Shown here: positions 55,235 through 64,000 of the stretch, one piece after another | How the letters are laid out: each line of letters opens with the position of its first letter | Numbering within the stretch: position 1 is the stretch's first letter | From: Mactromeris polynyma | Taxonomy: Eukaryota > Mollusca > Bivalvia > Venerida > Mactridae | DNA: 64,000 bases | NCBI GenBank assembly: GCA_032209605.1 | Contig: JASFXZ010000001.1 | Span: 41,048,619 to 41,112,618 of the forward strand | Reading direction: 5' to 3' | Translations under genes and position numbers: made by a program | Notes under the pieces: generated by a model | What the model saw: the letters and a program-made list of their open reading frames with translations, nothing else | Databases searched by the model: none | Told to the model about the DNA's origin: nothing

Positions 55235-55416
55235 GTACATATTTAATATCAACTACTATAGTATATAACAAGAGAGAGCGAGAGAGTTTTATTATAAGAA
55301 CATCCGTATTCGCATGTAGAGCTAAACAACGAATGAGTCTGTCTATTATCAAAGAGCAATTATAACCCAACTCATACAGTGTCATATTACATATATTAAG
55401 ATAGGAATACACAACA
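55235..55416 (-). repeat. 3' LTR of a Gypsy-type element
   Basis: On the minus strand this starts TGTTGTGTATTCC directly after a polypurine tract, includes AATAAA about 115 bp in and a CTCTCTCGCTCTCTC stretch, and may end TGTACA. The proposed length of about 180 bp is short, as in mollusc Steamer-type elements, but the end is uncertain because no second LTR is in the window. Confidence 0.55.
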
Positions 55417-55430
55417 CTTCCCTTCTTTTT
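55417..55430 (-). promoter_or_regulatory. Polypurine tract of the LTR element
   Basis: AAAAAGAAGGGAAG on the minus strand immediately before the LTR's TG, the expected plus-strand primer position for reverse transcription. Confidence 0.6.
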
Positions 55431-56076
55431 AAAAACAAATCAAACAGATAAATAACCACTTAATTATCTTTATCATTATTACTAAATGAAAGTTCTCATG
55501 AATTTAACATTCTCCTGAAAATAGGTTTGACCGTCAATAACAGATAAAATTTATAACACAGTATAAACTGTCTGGTCCGTGTTCCTATCTTGTTTATTGT
55601 CTTGTGTTCACTGAAATTTCAGACCTGTTAACAAGCAAGTATAATTGTGTTAACAAGCAAGTATAATTGTATGATAACAAGTTGTGGTAAACACGTGAGT
55701 CTGTTAAGTATCAGTGTGATAATATTTCTTGAAATACAAATCCATGGAATGTCCAGCACTGCTATTTCTTTTATGTTAATTGGTTTTTATCAACATAGCA
55801 TTACAGAATAATTAAACATAGCTAGACTATATCTTTTATACTGACATTTTTACCAAGATTACAAATACATATAGCATTTTATTTCAACATGTGGGTCAAC
55901 AGTCTAATTAAATCCACTTTGAGAATCGGATATCTCTAGAACACAATACCTATGATATCAGCTATTTCTTGATTATAAGAATTTTCTCTGTACCAAGTTT
56001 TTCATGTTTAGCACAATATTAAAAACAATCTTAAAAGAATATATTGTTGAACACTGTTTAAATCCATTTGAATGAA
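55431..56076 (-). other. Spacer between Pol tail and 3' LTR
   Basis: Noncoding on both strands. A 23 bp direct duplication (gttaacaagcaagtataatt) lies at about 55627-55672. Confidence 0.5.
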
Positions 56077-56345
56077 TCACTTTGTATATTTGTCTGGTGA
56101 GAATTTGTCTGGTGGTTTAACGGATCTGCCGTATCTTGTAACATATCGCTTGGACTGATTCTGTGCATGCAGTGGTTGTTGTTGCTGCTGATGTTGTTGT
56201 TGTGGCTGTTGTTGTAGACCAAATGACGATTGTCTTGCCATTGTGGTATTCCTCTCCACCGTTTGTAATGTAGGATTTTCCTCCGGCGATGTGTCAACTT
56301 GTGGGACTTTTGTGGGACGAATCTGACGCCGATTTCTACGAAAGT
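56077..56345 (-). pseudogene. C-terminal tail of a Gypsy-type Pol (integrase end)
   Basis: Minus-strand frame starting FRRNRRQIRPTKVP, a motif following the integrase C-terminal domain in Gypsy-type elements, then a Gln/His-rich run encoded by CAA/CAG repeats, and ending TRYGRSVKPPDKF before the stop, a common end for these polyproteins. The rest of Pol (protease, RT, RNase H, integrase core) is absent; upstream the sequence changes to tggtccgaaatgtcc repeats. Truncated and inactive. Confidence 0.7.
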
Positions 56346-56381
56346 ATATCCCTAAAGATAGCCCGTAATGACTCCAAATCA

Positions 56382-56640
56382 TGGTCCGAAATGTCCATAT
56401 ATATGGTCCGCAGTGTCCATAAAGATGTCCTAAAATACACAAAGATTTCAACTACATATCACTGATATAGCAAATATTTCCTTACAAGTATTCATTAAAA
56501 CATGAATAATGTTGAAACAAAGTCTTAACTAAAGTTATTAATCATGGTCCGAAGTGTCCATATAGATGGTCCGAGGTGTCCCTAAATCTGGTCCGAAGTG
56601 TCTGGTCCGAAATGTCCGTGGCCCGAAATGTCCATAATTC
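56382..56640. repeat. Irregular repeat of tggtccgaaatgtccat
   Basis: Seven copies of a 15-17 bp core (tggtccgaaatgtccat, with agtg, cagtg or ggtg variants) at about 56382, 56404, 56545, 56567, 56589, 56604 and 56620, in two clusters. It replaces the Pol sequence expected here. Confidence 0.75.
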
Positions 56641-56878
56641 GTACTCTTCTCACTGGCTCGCTTCCTGTGCCCCTTGTATTCCCATCTCAAGATATCCGCT
56701 GGTTATTTATTCCGTTCTCTAGAAATGCGTCGCAATAACATGTGATGTGTATAATCATTATTCCATATTTACGCTCAATTTCGAAAAAAGTCAATCAAAA
56801 TGTCCTTTAGGTATATGCAAACCCCAAACAGTAACTGTAAAAACGATCAAAACCGTATATAGCAGATGTAAAATCCAT

Positions 56879-56880
<2 letters not shown>
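56641..56880. other. No feature recognised
   Basis: Short AT-rich spacer between the repeat cluster and the LINE 3' tail. Confidence 0.5.
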
Positions 56881-56910
<30 letters not shown>

Positions 56911-56911
56911 C
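56881..56911 (-). repeat. (ATT)n tail at the LINE 3' end
   Basis: About ten AAT units on plus, directly following tattttcagaaggttac (AATAAAGAATGT on minus). Short tandem tails instead of poly(A) are typical of CR1/L2-like LINEs and mark the 3' terminus. Confidence 0.85.
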
Positions 56912-57229
56912 ATTCTTTATTTTCAGAAGGTTACATATTTAAGGTCAACAATAAATTGTACATCTTTTTTTCAATATGGCCTTCTATTAACAATATAAAC
57001 ACACACAAACAAACAAGAATTCACACACGCACGCAATCAAACACGCATTCACACACGCACACACAATGCATTGTACATGTACATCATGTTTTAATATCAG
57101 GATGTAAATGAGACTATTAAAAACTACAAAAGTTAAGATGATCTGCAAATAAAATAAAACAACAACAACAACAGACACCTCACATAAGACACATACATAC
57201 AATAATGAAATATTATTGATATCATTGTT

Positions 57230-57505
57230 TAAGCATTAAGTAGTTCTTATAATTATTTTTAAATGTTTCTGTATCAGACATACAACGTATATTTACTGGA
57301 ATTGAATTCCATACATCACGAGCATAAACAGAGAATGTTTGTTTACCATAATTTGATTTAAAGAAAAGGGTGCTATGTCATTGTTGGTGGTAGATCTCAA
57401 TGAGTATGTAGAATTGTGGGTGAAAGAAATTATATCATGATAGTAAGTGGGCATTTTATTATATGAGAATTTATGCACTATAGTTGCTGAGAGAAATTTA
57501 CATCT
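57230..57505 (-). pseudogene. LINE ORF2, C-terminal end after the insertion
   Basis: Continues the RT thumb/C-terminal region: CKFLSATIVHKFSYNK, then FTHNSTYSLRSTTNND, and in a shifted frame YARDVWNSIPVNIR and TETFKNNYKNYL before the stop. The H-T-R-like and W-N-S-I-P motifs are the usual C-terminal landmarks of LINE polymerases. A one-base frameshift lies near 57367. The first codons join those at 59816 when the inserted element is removed. Confidence 0.8.
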
Positions 57506-57506
57506 A

Positions 57507-59815
57507 CAGTAGACATTGCTCGAGCGACCACCTGTATTAGGCGACTTTTTTATTAAACGACCACTTAAATTCCCGCCCGAGCGTTTTTACTATATAAATA
57601 GTATCTATTAAACGACTTTTCTATAACGCGACCAGCGACCGCATAAAACCAGTCCCGACAGGTAAAAAATACAGTTAAATAATCCATTAAACGACCGCAT
57701 GCACTTTATCCCATGGGGCATTGCACACATGATTCACAACTGCGAACAAATTAATAAACAATTAGGCGTGATAATTGCGACCTCGTAATTACTCGGCGGC
57801 ATATAGTTATATCAAAGGATTGAATGTCCTGAGAGGCGCTTCCTATGCATCCATAAGTACGAAGCAAGTATTTTGATATTAGATATTCAAAAATGATGAA
57901 ACCGATAAATTATGTTCATATCGGGTAAATACTCAATATTTTATGACTAAACTTAATTAAATCGACGGACTGTGCATGTAATGAGGCTGTAAGGTAGTAA
58001 ACCTATATTAACATTTACCTTTGAACATTGCGGTACACTATATTTTTCTTAATCATTATAGTATGCTTGCATTAATCTTGCTTATTTTGTATAGAATACT
58101 CAGTGGTGTCGCGACTGGGGCGGCAAGGGTGGTGTCCGCCCCCCCCCCCCCAATAATTCGGCAAGCAACGGTGAACATTCGTGCCAAGTTTTTTGAAAAT
58201 CCTCCAATGTTCCAAAGAAATGGTTCGGACAAATTTGAATAAAATACCAAAGCAGTTATGTTGACTGTTTGCACGCTTCACAGAGCACTTAAAATATATG
58301 TAGTATAATTTAGAAATTCAAGACATTATGGAACAATAATTAATGCTTCATGAGCGGCGGAACACTTTTGCACTAGTTTTTGAAACTGAATTATCTCATA
58401 ACTAAAATTTAAACTTCTGCATTTTTCAATATATGAAACCCATTTTTCCAAAAAATCATGCTGAATATGACTACTGTTTGTTTTGTTGTATCTCAAATAC
58501 CAAATACTGTGTTGCTGTTATATTATTGAAAAGAATGACAATTGCATGTATTCTTGTTGTATCCAACGCAAAGTTTACGCCGTTAATTGTTTCGGCATCG
58601 TGACTCCCATTCATGCAGAGCATAAACTTGTTCAACCGGTATAGACAGTATTGAATACTATGTTTAATTGATGTACAGTGTCTGCATGCTGCTGATTTAA
58701 AATGATTCTCTAGCAGAACAAATAGTAAAATATCAATACTTTCCCTCATTAACTCAGACTGACGTAACATTTTACTTGATATCAAAAAGCAATATTAAGA
58801 TCGAATAATGTAAGTTTATTTCTTTCCATTCCTTTGTAGTTTTTTTGTACTATCAACACAATATAGAAACAGCAATGAATAACATATACATAACAGTAAA
58901 GTACAAATACATTATTTTCTCCCTCGCTTCGTTCGTCCGAAAATAAATGTTTTCTTTCTTATACTCTATTTTGTACCCAACAAACAACTCAACACAACAT
59001 ATGTTTACAGGTGGCGGTTTACTACTTTTCTAATGAGGTTACATTTACAATTATAACATAATGGTGCATGCACTGTACATTTCTATATATCAAAGTTGTT
59101 TGGCTATTCATCATATTATTATAATACCATTTAAGGGAAAATACGTCTCCTTAGTACTCGGAGAGACAGGTAAATCATGTACTGCGCGCCGGCTGCCCCA
59201 ACCCTTCTCTTTCTTTTTGCGAGGGGGGAGGTAGGGAGAATCCATGCACTGACCAGCGAATAGGCTCTCTCCGCCCCCTGACTTCTGAGTACTAATGCGG
59301 TAGACTTTGCTAATTAAAATCAAGTACGACATGTATATGTATTTACATCATATGTCTGACCATCTCCTCGTAATGCTCTTTAAATTGATATACAATATAC
59401 TATCATAGTAATTTGGCGAACTATTATTGAAACACGTCTTCTCGCTTTGTGTAGTAAACCTCGAATGTTCAAAACCCCGCGCTTATTCACGTATATTTCG
59501 TGCCTTACTTGAATCCCAGTATCATTAAACCCAGTAAAGAACCATAAAGTACCGAAAAGGAAACGACAGTATTATTTCTTCTCAAACATATTCATCTACG
59601 AGTTCAAAAGTGTGTGTATGTTCCAAAAATCCAGTATAACCACTGTCCCCCTGAATATATACATATGAATGGAAAGAGGATGGTAATTATACGTTTTGAT
59701 TGTTCAGTCGGACATTCATTTGTACTTAACCTTTCGATATCTATTAAGAGACCATTTTATTAAGCGACCACTTTTTGGCTGTCCCTTCTGTGGTCTCTTA
59801 ATACAATGTCTACTG
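57507..59815. mobile_element. 2309 bp TA-flanked DNA transposon nested in the LINE
   Basis: Perfect 12 bp terminal inverted repeats CAGTAGACATTG (57507-57518) and CAATGTCTACTG (59804-59815), flanked by TA on both sides. Subterminal GCGACCAC / GAGACCAC motifs occur in both ends (for example 57524 and 59745-59800). Removing the element plus one TA restores the LINE frame (FEN then RCKF), direct evidence for insertion with TA duplication. The interior has no recognisable transposase; a 104-codon minus-strand frame at 58471-58785 is unassigned. The end sequence and TA site point to the Tc1/mariner/pogo group, as a non-autonomous copy. A poly-C tract lies at 58140. Confidence 0.85.
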
Positions 59816-60660
59816 TATTTTCAAATGATAGCCACCCTAATTCAATGAATAAGGGTCGTGATGGTGTTATTTGTGGTCTATGTAGAATAACTTTTGCTGC
59901 TTTTTTTATGTATTATGGATATTCTCTTGTTGTTTGCTACAAGCCCTCGACACCATATAGGGCAATAATAGTCCAATGAAGATAATATGTAAGAATTGTA
60001 GAATAATTTCCTTGTGTTGATGTTTAAGATATAGTTTATTCTTTTTAATAAATTTAACTTTGAGTTGAGTTTGTGACATACGTGATCTATATGTGCATTC
60101 CAGCGAAGATTTTTATCAATGATTACTCCAAGCATATTGTGGTTACTTACCTGTTCTAGAGTGATATTATCTACATAAAATGATAGCGAAGAATTTAGTA
60201 CAGGTCTTTTAGCATTTGAAATTATCATACATTTAGTTTTATTAGGATGAATGGACATGTTGTTCCGGAAACACCAATCAGAAACTATGTCCAAATCGCC
60301 CTGTAGGGACTGCTGCATTTCGACAATGTTATAACCAGAAGCTTTAGAAATGTCTAATTTTCCTATTATTCTCCGAACATCATAATTTTATGTAGTAATG
60401 AAGTTTATGTTTAAAAAGTCTGAATTGATTTTATTATTTAAGTATGTTTCAAAAGTGTGGTCATTGTCAGGATCAAATTTAGTCTTTTGAATGATGTCTG
60501 CAATGTTAGTGAAGTGTGTGTTGAATGCTTCAAGAATAGTGTTGGTATCATCAATGTATTCGTAACCATGTTTGATTCTTTGTGGTACTGCAAGAAATGT
60601 TTGAGGTTTTGTGAGTGAATTTAAAGTATTCCAAAGAAATTTTGTTGATTTATTTGCCAT
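59816..60660 (-). pseudogene. LINE ORF2 reverse transcriptase with catalytic core deleted
   Basis: The frame 60660-60388 is the pre-RT linker (KFLWNTLNSLTKPQTF, then FNTHFTNIADII). After a stop at 60385 the same frame reads DVRRIIGKLDISKASG, the first RT block, and then directly YNIVEMQQSLQGDLDIVSDW, which in intact elements follows the YADD catalytic motif. The palm with both catalytic blocks is therefore missing, an in-frame deletion at about 60333, probably of several hundred bases by comparison with family layout. The thumb region follows (HPNKTKCMIISN, LGVIIDKNLRWNAHI, LDYYCPIWCRG) to AAKVILHRP and LGWLSFEN. Confidence 0.85.
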
Positions 60661-60978
60661 TATTAACTTATTGAAAAAGTGTCGTTTGCTCTTACGAATG
60701 ATGTGTGTGACATAAGTTCTCTGCTTTTTATACTGGTCTATGTTATTTGCTTTGTTTAATGTATCACGAGTTCTTATTGCTGATCTTATTTCCCCTGTAA
60801 ACTAACCTGGTAAATATTGTGATGTTATTCGTTTAGATTTCAGAGGTGCATTTAAGTTGAGTGTTTCTTTTATAATGCTGAGTAAATGATTGAGAGCAGA
60901 GTTTGGATTGTTTAACGCCTCTGTTATGTCTAGGTTGGACATCAATAAATCATTTCGGAATTTTGATGCCGAAAATGT
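60661..60978 (-). pseudogene. LINE ORF2 linker between endonuclease and RT
   Basis: No long frame survives, but by position and orientation this is the decayed linker of ORF2. Confidence 0.5.
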
Positions 60979-61760
60979 TTAGAATTGTCTATATGAGATA
61001 GTAGTATGTGTATTCTTGTAGATTTTAGATTGAATACGACGCGTGAAACAAACAGGAAAATGGTCACTGATACTGTAAGAAGAAACAAAAACCTCCGTGA
61101 CCCTGTCACGTCGACTAGAATACAGGTGGTCAATAATTGTACTCGACGTTTTAGATGTTCTCGTGGGTTGCGTTACCAGCTGCGAAAGTCCATTCGACAC
61201 AATAAAGGATGACCATCTAGAATTACTAAACGAATTTTTATCTGCAAGAAAGTTTATGTTAAAATCACCCATAATATGTTATTCTTGTGAAGAGCACGTT
61301 ATAGCGTTTGTGAACTGATTCTCATACGCTGATATCCAATCATGAGTAGAATCCGGGGGTCTGTAAACAAAGTTTAATAAGAAAGATTGAGTTTTAGGGA
61401 AAGTAACTTCAGCCCACACTGATTCTGATATAGGAATATTTAAGTCATGTCTGTGTTGAAAAGGTATCCTGTCTTTGATGTATATAAGAATACCACCACC
61501 TTTACAGTTACTTCTATCATTGCGAATAATAGAATAATTTTGAATAAGTAAATCTTCATCTAAAATTCCGTCATGCAAAAATGTTTCACAAATACCCAGT
61601 TTGTCAATATAGAAGCGAGAAGGCATTTCAATTCGTCTAGCTTAGGCAATATGTGTTGAACATTTAGATTGACCACATGTAAACCTCTGTTCTTAAATTC
61701 AATATCGAAACAAATTGTAGTAGGTAAGCCATGTAATTTATTACTACCAGTACTATTAAT
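60979..61760 (-). pseudogene. LINE ORF2 APE-type endonuclease, frameshifted
   Basis: Three overlapping frames carry the domain in order: RGLHVVNLNVQHILPK (catalytic Asn), LGICETFLHD (catalytic Glu), a GGGILIYIKD strand, VWAEV, NFVYRPPDS, MGDFNINF (catalytic Asp and Asn), SSTIIDHLYSS and SISDHFPV (final Asp-His). All metal-binding and catalytic residues of the exonuclease-endonuclease-phosphatase fold are visible, but at least two frameshifts separate them. Confidence 0.85.
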
Positions 61761-62015
61761 TGTAGAACAAGGTATGGAACCGTTTACATCGATTATTGTC
61801 TGAGGCTTATTTAATGATATCATATTATCAGAACCATTACTGATACAATTCAAGTTTCTTCTGTACAACTTAAAATCATTAGTGTTATACTGTAAGACAT
61901 TAAAAGAACAATTCTGGTTATTGCAATCGGCACATATTGATTCTGAAAGTTCATATTTTTTAAAAGTGTTACTACTTGTTTCGATAAGATTATGCGAAGG
62001 TCTGTTATGCCTATC

Positions 62016-63579
62016 CTACTTCTGGGCCATAGGACGTCTTGACGCGTAACTGTTGCCACGACGTCTGTTATCAGCAGGACGCCAGCTGTCGTTCGTGTAG
62101 CCGTTAGACATCCAGTTCCGGTTGCACTCGATAGTGTCATGGTTGTGCATATTACAGTTACGACAGAATCTAAATTGTTCATTCCATCTTGATCTCGGTT
62201 GATAGGAGTTCACGAGTGAATTTCTATCACTACTTCCGCTTCCAGTTCGTTGCTTGGTAATCGGAACAACTCGATGGATGACTCCGACAAGAGCGCTGGA
62301 ACCCTTCTGGTTGAGGTGAATACCATCCCGATGAAAGAATAGTCGAGCGGCATTTCCGTCACCATACACAAACGCTTGGTAACAGTCGATGATGGTGGCG
62401 CCCAGTTCTTCACCAACCTGCTTCAACGTATCGTTCAGCGGAATTACATCCGCGTCGACCCTATGACAACTGGTGCATAGGGAAACAGCATAGGGTTGGT
62501 TCATAATGCCCAGAAGAGACTTCATGTCATTATAAATTGTGGTTTGGGAAGATCCCGACGCAGCGTCATTTCCACCCACGTAGATGATGATGTTTTCGTA
62601 CTGAGAAGTATCCACATTTAATAGTTTCGTGTGGATACCATTTATTGTTTTCCCCGGTCATGTCATTATATCAGTATTCGTTTCCAGTCCTCTTTTTTGG
62701 ATGCCTTTTAAAATGGAGTCGCGAATGATGAGTGTGTTTTTGGATTTATCACCAGTGGTGTAGATGGCAGGTTGGGTTTTGGAGGTTGTGAAGGCTGTGC
62801 TAATACATTTTCTTGTTGAGAAGGCCTGTGGGTAGAAGAACATAAACATGGTCTATCATTCTGAGGTGCCATTAAATTAGTCAGTTGTGATTTGATTGAG
62901 TCACCGAATGACTGCCATCTTTTAAGTAAAACATCGTGCATACCGCTCAACTGTGTCTTTACACTTTCCGTATCAGCCCTCACCGCTTCCATCAGGGCGG
63001 TTACTTCACTGTGGTAATGTTTCTTCAGGCTATACACATTATACTTGATCTCAGCAATCTGGGCCGCAGATGATTCAATGTGTACTGTCATTTCCCGTCG
63101 TAATGCAAGAATTTCTCTCGACACATTCTCCATGAAATCGGACACCATATTCTTAATGTCATCATTAAGTGTTTTAGAATAAGCGGAAGATCATTGTCAG
63201 TGAACTGTTGAGGTTTCTTCCCGTTGATTAGACATGAACACTTTGTGTGATACAAGTTTAGCGTGTAGATTCCGTGTCGGCCAGAGCTTAACTTGTATTG
63301 AGTTTCCACTAGATTTCCTTGTTTATCATGCACAGGTATCTTGCAACACTTGAATGGGAGATTATCGTCGTTGCAAAATTGTTCAACGGAAAACTTGAAA
63401 AGTTCGAACATACCGGTATTCATTATCAAACGAAGCACTCCATCGGTCTCGTACACTACCACGTCGTCCCGGTCAGTTGAATCAAGCTTTTTCTGTAGCG
63501 CCCTATCCACATTCAACTTATAACGTCTTTCCTAACCGTTGCTTCCTCCAACCGTCATATTTTCCGTAACTTCCGCCAT
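62016..63579 (-). pseudogene. LINE ORF1 with SGNH esterase-like domain and zinc knuckle
   Basis: Starts at ATG 63579 (MAEVTENMTVGGSNG) and meets TAG after 15 codons; the frame continues LNVDRALQKKLDS. The N-terminal domain is unassigned. After a frameshift near 63170 follows a helical, coiled-coil-like stretch (VSREILALRREMTV), a Pro-rich linker, then an SGNH hydrolase-type domain: LIIRDSILKG (Gly of GDS replaced by Arg), IIIYVGGNDAAS, and FHRDGIHLNQKG (Asp-x-x-His). A CCHC zinc knuckle (CRNCNMHNHDTIEC) and a basic tail close the protein. Esterase-like ORF1 proteins are known in CR1 elements. A TGA also lies near 62657. Confidence 0.82.
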
Positions 63580-63600
63580 TCCGACAATCCTTGAATTGCT

Positions 63601-64000
63601 ATTTTATTGGTGAATATTCGGCGTACGTTCATGAAAAATATATCGTATTACTCCGTTTTCTACACACAATCGATATTTGTAGTTTCTACGTAATATTATA
63701 TCTCTTTGAATATGCTTTAAATGCTTTTTTTTTTTTTTTTCAAAATCCAATAAGCCTTGCAGCCCATGAGGACAACATATTTACAAATATATACACTCAT
63801 ATGTAAACATATGCGGAGAAGATTATGACGTCGCGTCAGATGTTGGCGTCAACTTGAAAAATCGACAGTCCATGACTATAAAACTTTTAAAATAAATACA
63901 AAGAGTTAGAGTAGAAAAATGATTATTATATTATTGAAAGCAGAAAAAAACCGGCCTTATCATAGCTAACATTTTAATGAACAAAGTGTGTCTTATTGGT
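63601..64000. other. No gene recognised
   Basis: Sequence upstream of the LINE 5' end; contains a T run at about 63726-63740 and otherwise AT-rich DNA. Confidence 0.5.

Larger units (their letters stand above)
56881..63600 (-). mobile_element. Defective CR1-like LINE, interrupted
   Basis: Minus-strand non-LTR retrotransposon: 5' end near 63600, ORF1 (63579-62016), ORF2 endonuclease (about 61700-60979), RT remnants (60660-59816 and 57505-57230), a 3' UTR with CA repeats, AATAAAG and a terminal (ATT)n tail at 56911-56881. A microsatellite-type 3' tail, esterase-like ORF1 and APE-type endonuclease fit the CR1 clade. Damage: a nonsense codon in the first 20 codons of ORF1, at least two more stops or frameshifts in ORF1, frameshifts in the endonuclease, loss of the RT catalytic core at about 60333, a frameshift near 57367, and a 2309 bp insertion at 57507-59815. 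It cannot be active. Confidence 0.88.

Noticed and set aside
58056..58281. Overlapping short frames within the nested transposon
   Set aside because: They span a poly-C/poly-G tract and have no recognisable domain.

Overview
This is a 64 kb stretch of animal genomic DNA. The genes have GT-AG introns, the DNA is AT-rich, and most of it is intron, satellite and transposon. The repeats suggest a lophotrochozoan, probably a bivalve mollusc: a CR1-type LINE with an esterase-like ORF1, a Gypsy-type LTR fragment, mariner and MITE debris, and a GGGC microsatellite followed by AGGTCA-bearing repeats. The species call is inference; no ribosomal or mitochondrial marker is present.

One gene is certain: an ammonium transporter of the Amt family on the plus strand. 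Nine shared exons (42364-50739) can be joined exactly by splice site and reading frame. They encode TM1 (second half) to TM11 and a long cytoplasmic tail. Upstream lie three separate first exons, at 7563-7713, 21982-22075 and 24674-24767. Each encodes its own N-terminus plus the first half of TM1, ends in the same residues (FTMQSG) and has a donor in the same phase. The gene can therefore make three proteins of 685, 666 and 666 residues that differ only at the N-terminus. No second copy of the downstream exons is present.

The 17.6 kb intron between the last first exon and exon 2 is mostly one structure of about 13.6 kb (26763-40354). Its unique ends of about 200 bp are inverted copies of each other. 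Each is followed inward by a multi-kilobase array of short repeats built on the palindrome TTAGAACGTTCTAA, the two arrays lying in opposite orientation around a loop of about 7.4 kb. This is the architecture of a giant foldback transposon. A second, 984 bp foldback-like element lies at 22218-23201 just after first exon B. Other tandem arrays are a 58 bp minisatellite with an 811 bp higher-order period (627-2946), an AGGTCA direct-repeat array (10906-11650), and a 47 bp minisatellite 3' of the gene that is open in all three minus-strand frames (51649-52630).

The right end (54900-63600) is a transposon graveyard: a Gag-like fragment, a 3' LTR with polypurine tract and Pol tail on the opposite strand, and a broken CR1-like LINE. 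The LINE has lost its reverse-transcriptase core and is itself split by a 2309 bp TA-flanked DNA element; removing that element and one TA restores the LINE reading frame. Apart from a weak candidate membrane-protein ORF near 6 kb and a possible spliced transcript in the foldback loop, I see no other genes.
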